Assembly (NCBI GenBank): GCA_028282395.1
Contig: JANQHY010000167.1
Location: 1-7,011 of the forward strand
Length of the DNA: 7,011 bases
Origin: Gammaproteobacteria bacterium
GTDB lineage: Bacteria; Pseudomonadota; Gammaproteobacteria; UBA12402
Reading direction: 5' to 3'
The notes below the pieces were generated by a model. It was given only the letters and a program-made list of their open reading frames with translations, had not been told where the DNA came from and did not search any database. This document shows, in pieces, positions 1-6,290 of this stretch; the stretch's first letter is position 1, and the number at the start of each line of letters is the position of its first letter. Made by a program: the position numbers and the translations under genes.

Positions 1-1051
1 GCTCACTAATTGTCGCGGCATAAACACCATTGACCATCGCTACCACTAATCCCATGATAATACCAAACAGCCAAACAATTGCCTGGCTATGAGCAATAAG
101 CAATTTAAACAAAATGAGTCCGCTAATAATACTCACGACACCTCCGGTCATCAGCAACGGACGCCTACCCAATTTATCAGATAACCAACCAAAAGGTATT
201 CCAAAGATTGCTAAACTAACAAAACTAATCGTTGATACCAAATAACCAGAAGAGATTTGATAGTGCAAAACCTCCTTCAAATAAGTGGGTAGATATAAAA
301 ATAGAAAAACCGTTACAGCAGGCAGGGCTGTTAAAAGAAAACTGACAAGTAGTGATTTTTTAGCATGTTTTAACAACTGGTGTAACGTCACTTTCACCAA
401 TAAACTACGCTGCTCCATCTCCTTAAAGATCGGCGTCTCGAGCGATTTTTTACGCAGAATATAACTAACAATCCCTAGCAGAAAGCCGATTAGAAAAGGA
501 ATGCGCCAACCCCATAATAGCATTGTCTGCTGTGAAAAAATTTTTGATAGAATAATACCTAATCCTCCAACTAAAGCGTTACCTAAAGTAATGCATAGGA
601 AAACAATCGCAACAGCCAAACCACGATGCAACTCGGGAACATGCTCATAAGTAAAAATTGTTGCAGCAGGAATCTCTCCCCCTACAGAAAAACCTTGTAA
701 CAGTCGCAATAGAATTAATAACAGTGGTGCAAAATTACCTAACGTTTGATAACCGGGAAGCAATCCGATTAATAGTGTCGAGGTTGCCATACATAACACT
801 GACAGAGTAAACGCATAGCGCCTACCTTTTCGATCACCAAAATGGCCAAACACTATCCCTCCCAACGGCCTGGCTAGATAGCCTAAAGCAAATACAGCAA
901 ATGTCTTAAGCAATGAAATTAATGGACTATTATGAGGGACAAATACCTGACTGATATAAGTGGCAAAAAGCGCATAAATAGTAAAATCAAAAAACTCTAG
1001 CGCTCCGCCAATCCCTGATAGTAGAATAACTTTTTTATGTTGCGCTTGCAT
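1..1051 (-). CDS. MFS transporter, metabolite:H+ symporter (ProP-like) family, partial (C-terminus beyond the window)
   Basis: This is an inner-membrane secondary carrier that probably moves a small organic solute (an osmolyte, dicarboxylate or amino acid-like compound) together with protons; the substrate cannot be read from the sequence. I translated 350 codons from the ATG at 1051 to the window edge, without a stop. Hallmarks in order are ALEFFDF (residues 17-23, matching the family's A-x-E-W-F-D start), the MFS motif A GHFGDRKGRR (69-78), LLQGFSVGGE (118-127), GWRIPF (181-186) and a second motif A-like SDKLGRR (291-297) after the central loop. Eight to nine membrane segments are present; family members are usually about 430-500 residues, so roughly 80-150 are missing. 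After GGE the family usually has an aromatic residue and a small pair, whereas here it is IPAA. No convincing ribosome site or promoter was seen. It is divergent from the LysE-family gene at 1179. Confidence 0.9.
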   Translation of the reverse strand, partial: MQAQHKKVILLSGIGGALEFFDFTIYALFATYISQVFVPHNSPLISLLKTFAVFALGYLARPLGGIVFGHFGDRKGRRYAFTLSVLCMATSTLLIGLLPGYQTLGNFAPLLLILLRLLQGFSVGGEIPAATIFTYEHVPELHRGLAVAIVFLCITLGNALVGGLGIILSKIFSQQTMLLWGWRIPFLIGFLLGIVSYILRKKSLETPIFKEMEQRSLLVKVTLHQLLKHAKKSLLVSFLLTALPAVTVFLFLYLPTYLKEVLHYQISSGYLVSTISFVSLAIFGIPFGWLSDKLGRRPLLMTGGVVSIISGLILFKLLIAHSQAIVWLFGIIMGLVVAMVNGVYAATISE

Positions 1052-1119
1052 AATGAAAACTATCTTATCAAGGCCCACTATCTTCTACAAACAGACTTGA
1101 CAATAATAGAAACCCCTCA

Positions 1120-1147
1120 TTGACAAAATAGTTATCTCTTGTACAAT
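1120..1147 (+). promoter_or_regulatory. sigma70 promoter for the LysE-family gene
   Basis: A perfect -35 box TTGACA (1120-1125) is followed after 16 bases by TACAAT (1142-1147). Transcription would start near 1154, leaving a leader of about 25 bases before the ATG at 1179. Another TTGACA lies at 1097-1102, 23 bases upstream, without a matching -10 box. The boxes are seen directly; activity is inferred. Confidence 0.7.
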
Positions 1148-1178
1148 CAACCATACAGTCTAAAACCATAGAATAGCC

Positions 1179-1814
1179 ATGATAGAGACATTCTTTAAAA
1201 TTGCCATTATGCAACTTGTGGTGGTTATGCTACCTGGACCCGATTTTGCTTTGATATTAAAAAACACCCTTCTGCATCATCAGAAGCGCGCATTACTTAC
1301 TGCACTCGGCATCGCTCTGGGCATGACTACAGTTGCCGCGGTCTGTGCCTACATCATGCCACTCCTCGCTCATAAGCAAACCTTTCTCATCAACCTGGTA
1401 CGCTATATTGGTGCTACCTATCTAATTTGGCTTAGCTTCCAGGCTTTTCGTCACTGGCATAAAATCTCACAAACCTCTGAAGCAACACAACAGATAATTG
1501 CCGAACCTTCAGATTGGGGAGCCTTTCTACAAGGTTACCTCTGCAATGTCACTAACCCCAAATGTTTACTATTTTACATCAGTCTATTTGCCATTATCTT
1601 AACGCATCAGTTATCGATTGGCTGGCGCAGCCTGTATCTTACCACTATCTTTATTGAAGGGTTGGCATGGTTCACACTTATTGTCTGCCTGTTAAATGGT
1701 AAATACATTAAACAGCGACTCGCTCATATCCGTCAACTGCAACTCTGGGTCAGTCGCCTCTCGGCAATCATTTTTCTGCTATTTGCGCTGCTACTACTAT
1801 TAATGAAGGTCTAA
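1179..1814 (+). CDS. LysE/RhtB-family amino-acid exporter
   Basis: This is a predicted inner-membrane exporter of the LysE superfamily, RhtB branch, which expels amino acids or related metabolites such as threonine or homoserine; the substrate here is unknown. The 211-residue length is typical for the family. The conserved N-terminal signature is LPGPDFALILKNTL (about 18-31), with the invariant PGPD at 19-22. The second signature, NPKCLLFYISLF, spans 126-137. About six hydrophobic segments are visible, including 37-60, 67-88, 130-145, 152-172 and 190-210. The start is supported by the promoter about 30 bases upstream and by the usual short distance to PGPD, although no strong Shine-Dalgarno sequence precedes the ATG. 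Its stop codon overlaps the stop of crcB on the other strand by 4 bases, so there is no room for a separate terminator. A second, more distant LysE-superfamily gene lies at 5383-6006. Confidence 0.92.
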   Translation: MIETFFKIAIMQLVVVMLPGPDFALILKNTLLHHQKRALLTALGIALGMTTVAAVCAYIMPLLAHKQTFLINLVRYIGATYLIWLSFQAFRHWHKISQTSEATQQIIAEPSDWGAFLQGYLCNVTNPKCLLFYISLFAIILTHQLSIGWRSLYLTTIFIEGLAWFTLIVCLLNGKYIKQRLAHIRQLQLWVSRLSAIIFLLFALLLLLMKV

Positions 1815-2239
1815 ATAAACAGCGCCACTACCTTAAAACCGAGCCATGCCATTAACAGCCCTCCCAATACTGTTAAGATTAGATAGAGGGAGAACCAGCC
1901 AAAATAGCTATTGCGTAGCAGTTCAACACACTCTAATGCCAAACTGGAAAAAGTCGTTAAGCCTCCCAGAAATCCTACAGTAATCAGCACACTCAGATGA
2001 GCGGACAAGCGACCGTGGCTTGATAATGCAAAAGCTATACCAATCAGGAAAGCACCGAAAAGATTGACCAAGAGTGTCTGCAAAGGAAGGAGAAGATGCA
2101 GACCATCAAGCAGGTTACGCTTTTCAATATAGACACCAACTAAATAGCGCAGGCAGCTCCCTACTGCGCCGCCAATAGCCACCAACACTAAATTGAGCAG
2201 CGACGGTGCTAATTTATGTAATAACGCTGCTTTGTCCAC
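1811..2239 (-). CDS. crcB: fluoride ion channel FluC/CrcB
   Basis: This is a small membrane protein that, in its family, forms dual-topology dimers conducting fluoride out of the cytoplasm and so protects enzymes such as enolase and pyrophosphatase. The 142 residues are slightly longer than the usual 125-130. Four membrane segments fit about 14-36, 52-74, 83-107 and 115-140. Family motifs are clear: GGAVGSCLRY (23-32), VNLFGAFLIG (58-67, with the pore-lining Asn at 59) and GFLGGLTTFSS (89-99), which holds the TTFS site for the central sodium ion and the fluoride-path Phe. The start codon is GTG at 2237-2239, since no ATG occurs in frame before residue 130. The gene converges with the LysE-family gene, sharing 4 bases. 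I found no fluoride riboswitch upstream. Confidence 0.95.
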   Translation of the reverse strand: MDKAALLHKLAPSLLNLVLVAIGGAVGSCLRYLVGVYIEKRNLLDGLHLLLPLQTLLVNLFGAFLIGIAFALSSHGRLSAHLSVLITVGFLGGLTTFSSLALECVELLRNSYFGWFSLYLILTVLGGLLMAWLGFKVVALFI

Positions 2240-2245
2240 TTACTA

Positions 2246-2250
2246 TCCTT
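2246..2250 (-). promoter_or_regulatory. ribosome binding site fixing the GTG start of crcB
   Basis: On the minus strand AAGGA lies 6 bases before GTG at 2239. This spacing and the absence of any ATG in the first 129 codons decide the GTG start. Confidence 0.75.
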
Positions 2251-2460
2251 GAAAAAACCTCTTTGTGATATTTTATCATAGGATGAGAAGACATAAAAAC
2301 CCTATAAACACTCATAGACCATCAACCTATCTCTCTTGCTGAAGTGAATCAGCCATGGTGCGTCAGGGATTGCTATTGCTACTTCTGATATGTGATCATT
2401 AGCCAGGACTGTATTGCTGCTACCAGCTCTTTTCCGATGTTGGACTACTTTTAAATGACA
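2251..2460. other. intergenic region between crcB and the EexN-like gene, no supported gene
   Basis: This gap carries the leader of crcB on the minus strand and the approach to the lipoprotein promoter on the plus strand. Only weak coding traces exist: a 15-codon plus-strand frame at 2355-2402 with six Leu codons in a row, and an ATG-less minus-strand open stretch at 2302-2466. Neither has a good ribosome site, so neither is called a gene. A TATGAT at about 2271-2276 on the minus strand could be part of a crcB promoter, but no good -35 box accompanies it. Confidence 0.5.
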
Positions 2461-2489
2461 TTGACATTATTCTGCTGTCATAATACAAT
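2461..2489 (+). promoter_or_regulatory. near-consensus sigma70 promoter for the EexN-like lipoprotein
   Basis: TTGACA (2461-2466), a 17-base spacer and TACAAT (2484-2489) form a close match to the sigma70 consensus. The predicted start of transcription is near 2496, about 22 bases before the ATG at 2518. It lies downstream of an in-frame ATG at 2455, which therefore cannot be the translation start of this transcript. Confidence 0.8.
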
Positions 2490-2517
2490 TTCAGCGGGAA
2501 TAAGAGAGGACACCCTG

Positions 2518-2784
2518 ATGATCAAAATACATTCTACCCTATTGTCCCTACGCAATATTGCTATCATTGGTATAGTGAGCTTGTTATTGGGCGGATGTTA
2601 CGATAATGAAAAAACCCATAGCGTTGATTGGTATAAAAACAATCAAAGCGCACGTGACTCGATGCTAAAAAGATGTGCCGCCAAAGCGAATAAACTCAGC
2701 AAAACCGATAATTGCAAAAATGCTGTCGAAGCAACGGTAGAAATCTCTCGCGCCAGAGCAAGAAACTCTCACCCGATTTCGTAA
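2518..2784 (+). CDS. EexN-family (entry-exclusion-like) lipoprotein
   Basis: This is an 88-residue predicted lipoprotein. Residues 1-26 form a signal peptide with a basic start and hydrophobic core, ending in the lipobox LGGC (24-27); Cys27 would be lipidated. Tyr rather than Asp follows it, which suggests outer-membrane sorting. The mature part, about 62 residues, has the EexN-family pattern: a WYK segment (38-40), a Cys at 53 and the NCKNAVEA block (65-72), leaving a conserved pair of cysteines. EexN proteins are known from conjugative plasmids and type IV secretion loci, where they block entry of a related plasmid; that role here is inferred from resemblance only. The start at 2518 is supported by AGAGGA (2505-2510) seven bases upstream and by the promoter position. 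No transfer genes are in view. It lies 189 bases beyond the 3' end of ssrA, facing it. An uncharacterised lipoprotein of another role is the alternative. Confidence 0.8.
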   Translation: MIKIHSTLLSLRNIAIIGIVSLLLGGCYDNEKTHSVDWYKNNQSARDSMLKRCAAKANKLSKTDNCKNAVEATVEISRARARNSHPIS

Positions 2785-2973
2785 CACTTATAGAAATTGC
2801 AAACACAAGATTAAATTAATCCCATTTTTTTGAAGAATACTTTCAACCAATTTCTGTTAACGCCTTTTTGACTGCCTTGAACTCATTTAACTCTTGCCTA
2901 ACATACATTTCAGTTTAATCTGCATGAAGCATATTTTAATATTGCCTCTCACTTCCTGTACTCAATCATCAAA
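2785..2973. other. intergenic region between the EexN-like gene and ssrA
   Basis: AT-rich sequence in which I see no gene, no duplicated ssrA end and no convincing intrinsic terminator for either converging transcript. A 6+6 palindrome around GATTAAATTAATC followed by a T run (about 2812-2832) has too short a loop to be a terminator hairpin. Confidence 0.5.
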
Positions 2974-3384
2974 TGGTGGAGGCGGCGGGAGTTGAACCCG
3001 CGTCCGCAAACCCTCAACCGTCGGCTCTACATGTTTAGCCTTGTCTTCATATTAACTACCTTCACGCCGACAAGCAGGCATTAAAGATAGCGAGCTCTAC
3101 TATGATTTAACACTATGCGGTAAAGCACACACAATGCGAGCTTGCAACAATGACCGTTCACTTCAAACATGCAAGCCTGTTTGACGAACGGGGTGTGTCG
3201 AGTTTTTAAGTCGACAACGAGAAAGTCAGATTAGACTACCGTTAGGCAGCTTCTCTTTGTTCCTCAGCACCAAAGTTAGCATCGTTTGCAACTATAAGTT
3301 TACCACGGTTATTTACGAGGTATCGTGATCTCCTCGACATGCACCTTCGGCGTTGTAATCTACGTCGAAGCCAAAATCGCCCCC
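2974..3384 (-). ncRNA. ssrA: transfer-messenger RNA (tmRNA)
   Basis: This RNA rescues ribosomes stalled on broken messages: charged with alanine and bound by SmpB, it enters the A site and then serves as the message for a degradation tag. On the minus strand the 5' end GGGGGCG (3384-3378) pairs with CGCCTCC just before the discriminator A and the encoded CCA, giving the tRNA-like acceptor stem and fixing both ends; the length is 411 bases. The 5' domain has the conserved TTCGACG segment, and the 3' end carries a T arm GCGGG-TTCAACT-CCCGC. It is a one-piece, not permuted, tmRNA. The tag reading frame lies at 3289-3242. The 3' end of ssrA is a frequent target for island integrases, but no integrase or repeated end is seen here. 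Confidence 0.97.
3242..3289 (-). other. tmRNA tag-peptide reading frame (ANDANFGAEEQREAA)
   Basis: The resume codon GCA at 3289-3287 opens a 15-codon frame encoding ANDANFGAEEQREAA, ended by TAA at 3244-3242. With the alanine from charged tmRNA the tag would be AANDANFGAEEQREAA. The AND-x-N-F/Y start is typical of gammaproteobacteria and includes the usual SspB-binding portion. The end is REAA rather than the common ALAA, so the third-last residue, important for ClpX in E. coli, is Glu instead of Leu. Confidence 0.9.
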
Positions 3385-3403
3385 ATTAGGAACTCTCTTC
3401 ATA

Positions 3404-3412
3404 AGTATACCA
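3404..3412 (-). promoter_or_regulatory. extended -10 promoter of ssrA
   Basis: On the minus strand TGGTATACT gives an extended -10 element (TG, one base, TATACT at 3409-3404). Transcription would start about 12 bases before the mature 5' end at 3384, leaving a short leader for RNase P to remove. A -35 box is weak; T-rich sequence lies at the expected place. Confidence 0.6.
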
Positions 3413-3485
3413 TATCTTACAATGTTAAAAAGCATTCTTTAACCAACTGATTAAAATAGATATTTATTTAGGATGATCAGAATTT

Positions 3486-3506
3486 TGTCATATCCATGCT
3501 ATGACA
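3486..3506. repeat. inverted repeat over the stop codon of the 479-residue membrane-protein gene
   Basis: TGTCATA (3486-3492) and TATGACA (3500-3506) are perfect 7-base arms with a 7-base loop. The downstream arm on the minus strand follows the stop codon TAG (3501-3499), and it is followed by an A run rather than a T run. It is therefore not a classical terminator; it could stabilise the 3' end of the message or bind a protein. Confidence 0.4.
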
Positions 3507-4938
3507 TGGAGAGTTGGAGAGAGTTATCCTCCTCTTTCTCTACCTCATCATCATTAGAAGCAATGGAAGGATTTTTCTTCTCACCATCGGCAGAATTAAC
3601 GATAGAAATAGAATCCTCCTTATCAAGATCATTATCTGTGGCCGTCGTTTTGCTATTGGATAGATTCTCATTCGTATCATTGATATCTTCCTCTGTCCCT
3701 ACACTCTGATCACGCTTATTTTCGGTACTATTAAGGCTCTTTTGATCATCATCGCTATCACCATTTGAGCTACTATTATCATCATTCACCAGCTGGTAAG
3801 CTTCACTACACCTTTTTGAAATCAAATAGCTTATCCCCAATGTTAATGTCGTGATCACTGCCACCACTGCAATGGTAATAAGCGCGGGCACACTAACAGG
3901 AAAAGAGGCAATAAAGGTGGTAAATGCCAAAAATAGCGCTAAACCCGTCGCCACCGCAGCTGCAAATAAAAGAACCGTTCCCATAGCAGCATAAGCTTTA
4001 CCGCTAAACCCAGGCTCATCTCCGCGATAGCATCTCTCTATCAAGCAACAAAGCCCAACCAAAAGTGTCGCACCTAACCCTATCAGAAAAACATGTAATA
4101 TTGCTGGAGCAAGCATAATAATTAATGCTAATACCGATACGACGAATATAGTTGGTATAAGCAGCGTCAATGCATTTGCCATTCTAGTATACTGGCTATC
4201 TTTCTCACCTATTAACGTTCTGGCAAAAAATCTTGAAGCAAAAAACCAGGCCCCGGCAATGAAAGCGCCAGCCAATGCTACGGTCAAAATAGGAATTAGC
4301 CAGTGGGCAATAAGACCAAGAGCGCCTAAGAGAAGAAACAGTGCTAATGTTAAAGCAGCTGTCTTCAAGAAGACTACTCCTATACTTAAAAGTGTTGCGC
4401 GGCTGAAGCCATTATCTTTTATATCGTAAACAAGATTAATAATCGTTCTGATTAATTTAAAAAATTCTGCTGCTAAAAATAGGCTAAGAACCACGGTATT
4501 GAGTGGGGTAAGAAGAAAGATAAACAGCGCAACGATGGTTGCCAAATTAGCCGTACAAGAAGATAATTGCGCAACAATTTTCGCAATGAGAAACTTTTTC
4601 TGCCTCTCATCTTCTATCTTTTTATACTCTTTCCACAACATATAAGCAAACCATATCCTAAAAGCTGTATCACAAACGAGAAAGAAAATATTAATAACAG
4701 GCAACCATAAATCAAAGGCGGACACGACTTCATTAGTATACACAAGCTCATCAACGATATCTTTTACACCATTAGCATTTTCGGAAACCACGGTACAGGA
4801 ATTAATGATCCAACTCGACGACTTATGTTGTGCCACGGCATCACGAGCAGTATGGATGGGAAAAAAGTTATGCTGTGAGCTAAAAAGTGAACTCTTTTTG
4901 CTTTTATTTGCACTGTTAGTAACACTAGGACTATTCAT
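3499..4938 (-). CDS. polytopic membrane protein of unknown function with long acidic C-terminal tail
   Basis: I do not recognise a family for this 479-residue protein. Residues 1-70 are hydrophilic, with a Ser/Lys-rich start and no signal peptide. About nine membrane segments follow, near 77-100, 119-143, 147-170, 181-208, 211-234, 255-277, 280-300, 317-340 and 346-372. A basic loop (KEYKK and RQKK, 103-115) separates the first two. From 384 to the end the chain is low-complexity, rich in Asp, Ser, Asn, Glu and Thr and probably disordered. The last 18 residues contain a glutamate cluster (465-470) followed by Leu474 and Leu476 and a Ser-rich end. This resembles the C-terminal secretion signal of Dot/Icm type IV effectors, but that role is only inferred. 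The ATG at 4938 has a GAAGGGA ribosome site about 10 bases upstream. The gene is monocistronic: ssrA lies 114 bases downstream on the same strand and has its own promoter. Confidence 0.85.
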   Translation of the reverse strand: MNSPSVTNSANKSKKSSLFSSQHNFFPIHTARDAVAQHKSSSWIINSCTVVSENANGVKDIVDELVYTNEVVSAFDLWLPVINIFFLVCDTAFRIWFAYMLWKEYKKIEDERQKKFLIAKIVAQLSSCTANLATIVALFIFLLTPLNTVVLSLFLAAEFFKLIRTIINLVYDIKDNGFSRATLLSIGVVFLKTAALTLALFLLLGALGLIAHWLIPILTVALAGAFIAGAWFFASRFFARTLIGEKDSQYTRMANALTLLIPTIFVVSVLALIIMLAPAILHVFLIGLGATLLVGLCCLIERCYRGDEPGFSGKAYAAMGTVLLFAAAVATGLALFLAFTTFIASFPVSVPALITIAVVAVITTLTLGISYLISKRCSEAYQLVNDDNSSSNGDSDDDQKSLNSTENKRDQSVGTEEDINDTNENLSNSKTTATDNDLDKEDSISIVNSADGEKKNPSIASNDDEVEKEEDNSLQLSMS

Positions 4939-5021
4939 TGGTGCGGTTTCCCTTCAATAGACCACTTTGTTCTACGTGAATAAAACATCTTATTAATGCA
5001 TTTAAACAAAAAACACATACA

Positions 5022-5039
5022 GCCAGCTAACTAACTGGC
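5022..5039. repeat. short inverted repeat upstream of the membrane-protein gene
   Basis: GCCAG (5022-5026) and CTGGC (5035-5039) flank an 8-base spacer made of CTAA twice. It lies about 85-100 bases before the ATG at 4938 and could be an operator or a leader hairpin. The arms are only 5 bases, so chance is possible. Confidence 0.3.
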
Positions 5040-5212
5040 ATATTACAATCTAGCAAAATAACGAATAACTATTTGTTTTTTATTAAAAAAATTTTACCCG
5101 TATTATGCCATTGCGGATCAATCTATGAATTAAGATAACACAGCCATACGCCAAGAATCAAAGTAGCCATGAAAAGCATCTATATTTCTCACCAATAGGT
5201 CAATATTATCTG

Positions 5213-5241
5213 TTGACGTTGGCGATATAAGGCGCTATTGT
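5213..5241 (+). promoter_or_regulatory. sigma70 promoter for tRNA-Arg
   Basis: TTGACG (5213-5218), a 17-base spacer and TATTGT (5236-5241) precede the tRNA. A start near 5248 would give a leader of about 49 bases, removed by RNase P. Confidence 0.65.
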
Positions 5242-5296
5242 GCTCATTCCTGTCAATTCAAAGCAGCTCCGTCTGTGTTGACTAGGCAGCATCCAA

Positions 5297-5373
<77 letters not shown>

Positions 5374-5380
5374 AATTATT

Positions 5381-5402
5381 CGTTATTTAAGAAAGAATAA
5401 CG
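5381..5402. repeat. inverted repeat between tRNA-Arg and the argO-like gene
   Basis: CGTTATT (5381-5387) and AATAACG (5396-5402) form a perfect 7-base stem with an 8-base loop. It overlaps the last codons and stop of the argO-like gene and begins 8 bases after the tRNA. There is no T run on either strand, so a bidirectional terminator role is plausible but not shown. Confidence 0.4.
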
Positions 5403-6006
5403 CTAATTCTATAGCAATCCACCACATAATACAGCCGATGATAATATCAAGTACTCGCCAAGTGATATTTTTTCTGAATAGTGGCGCAAGCAGTTTCGAA
5501 CCATAACCAAGACTAAAAAACCAGATAAATGATGTCAATAACGTTCCCGCAAGAAAAAATATTTTCTGCTCTAATGAAAACGTATTCGCGATACCCCCAA
5601 TTACAATTACTGTATCCAGATAGACATGGGGGTTAAGTAGACTAACTGCTGTAGTAATCATTAGTGTGCGTTTTAATGAAGTCGGCGCTAAGGTTTTATC
5701 GGAAACTTTTAGTATCTCTTTACCACGATAGGCGTTAAAAAAAGCTTTGGCACCATAACAGAATAGAAAAATAGCCCCAACAATAGAAATCCCTGTTGCC
5801 AAAATCGGCAAATGGACAATAAATGAGCCAATTCCAAATACACCTATCGTCATTAAGATCAAATCAAATAAAAAACATAATAGGCAAATGTAGAATACGT
5901 GATTTCTTAATAATCCCTGTTTTAATACGTAGGCATTTTGACTACCGATGGCTATTATCAATCCTGCTGATAATAGCAGGCCTTTTAAAAAAAATTTAAA
6001 CATCAT
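5383..6006 (-). CDS. argO: LysE/ArgO-family arginine/lysine exporter
   Basis: This is a predicted inner-membrane exporter of basic amino acids, 207 residues long, as usual for ArgO (YggA) and LysE. The family hallmark [12 protein letters not shown] lies at 21-32, and [11 protein letters not shown] at 123-133 matches the [10 protein letters not shown] block that separates ArgO/LysE from the RhtB branch. Membrane segments fit about 8-27, 37-60, 67-92, 113-140, 147-170 and 185-206. Two adjacent ATG codons (6006-6004 and 6003-6001) could start it; the ribosome site is weak (GAG in CGAGCGG). In E. coli argO is activated by the LysR-type regulator ArgP with arginine; no regulator gene is in this window. 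The gene converges with tRNA-Arg 9 bases away. Family assignment is firm; specificity for arginine, lysine or both is inferred. Confidence 0.9.
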   Translation of the reverse strand: MMFKFFLKGLLLSAGLIIAIGSQNAYVLKQGLLRNHVFYICLLCFLFDLILMTIGVFGIGSFIVHLPILATGISIVGAIFLFCYGAKAFFNAYRGKEILKVSDKTLAPTSLKRTLMITTAVSLLNPHVYLDTVIVIGGIANTFSLEQKIFFLAGTLLTSFIWFFSLGYGSKLLAPLFRKNITWRVLDIIIGCIMWWIAIELALFFLK

Positions 6007-6290
6007 ACCGCTCGACTAAGTGTAACCGACTTAATGGAGCAGATAATAATGCATCCTGATCGACAACACAACCAACCCTAGCAGCGCTTTTTTGATATAA
6101 AGCTCTTGATTTCTCTACGACACAGGCCATAATAGTACTATCTGATTCATTTCTGACAAATATGTTGCTATTTTGCTTTATCCCTTTCTACACACAAAAG
6201 CAATCCGGGTTCATATAGAGTCCGCTAATATCGTAGAAATCCTCAGCATAAGTGCGAAAGAGAAATCAAATATATCCATTGGAGATTACT
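6007..6290. other. divergent intergenic region between argO-like gene and comM
   Basis: These 284 bases must hold the control regions of both divergent genes. A strong ribosome site GGAG (6281-6284) precedes comM. Upstream, CTGACA followed 17 bases later by CTTTAT is only a weak promoter candidate. An imperfect hairpin lies at 6083-6106. I see no coding frame worth calling and no clear promoter. Confidence 0.45.
6083..6106. repeat. imperfect inverted repeat upstream of the argO-like gene
   Basis: AGCGCTTT (6083-6090) and AAAGCTCT (6099-6106) pair at seven of eight positions around an 8-base loop. It lies about 80-100 bases before the ATG of the argO-like gene, a suitable place for an operator, but chance cannot be excluded. 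Confidence 0.25.

Larger units (their letters stand above)
4939..5296. other. intergenic region between the large membrane-protein gene and tRNA-Arg
   Basis: This 358-base AT-rich stretch has no supported gene. It holds the ribosome site of the minus-strand gene (near 4953), an inverted repeat at 5022-5039, a very AT-rich block around 5050-5095 and, at its right end, the tRNA promoter. I could not fix a convincing promoter for the membrane-protein gene; a TAATAT at about 5038-5043 on the minus strand has only a poor -35 partner. Confidence 0.5.

Noticed and set aside
2240..2400. Fluoride riboswitch upstream of crcB
   Set aside because: I looked on the minus strand for the conserved GATGG and GTTC core with its pseudoknot and did not find it.
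2455..2517. Longer start at 2455 for the EexN-like lipoprotein
   Set aside because: The promoter at 2461-2489 lies after this ATG, and the start at 2518 has a good ribosome site and gives a proper lipoprotein signal peptide.
2974..3010. Integrated element at the ssrA 3' end with duplicated attachment site
   Set aside because: No second copy of the tmRNA 3' end and no integrase gene is visible in the window.
3473..3709. 78-codon plus-strand open frame rich in Ser
   Set aside because: It lies antisense to the acidic tail of the membrane-protein gene; its serine richness mirrors the repeated Asp/Glu codons there, and it has no family resemblance.
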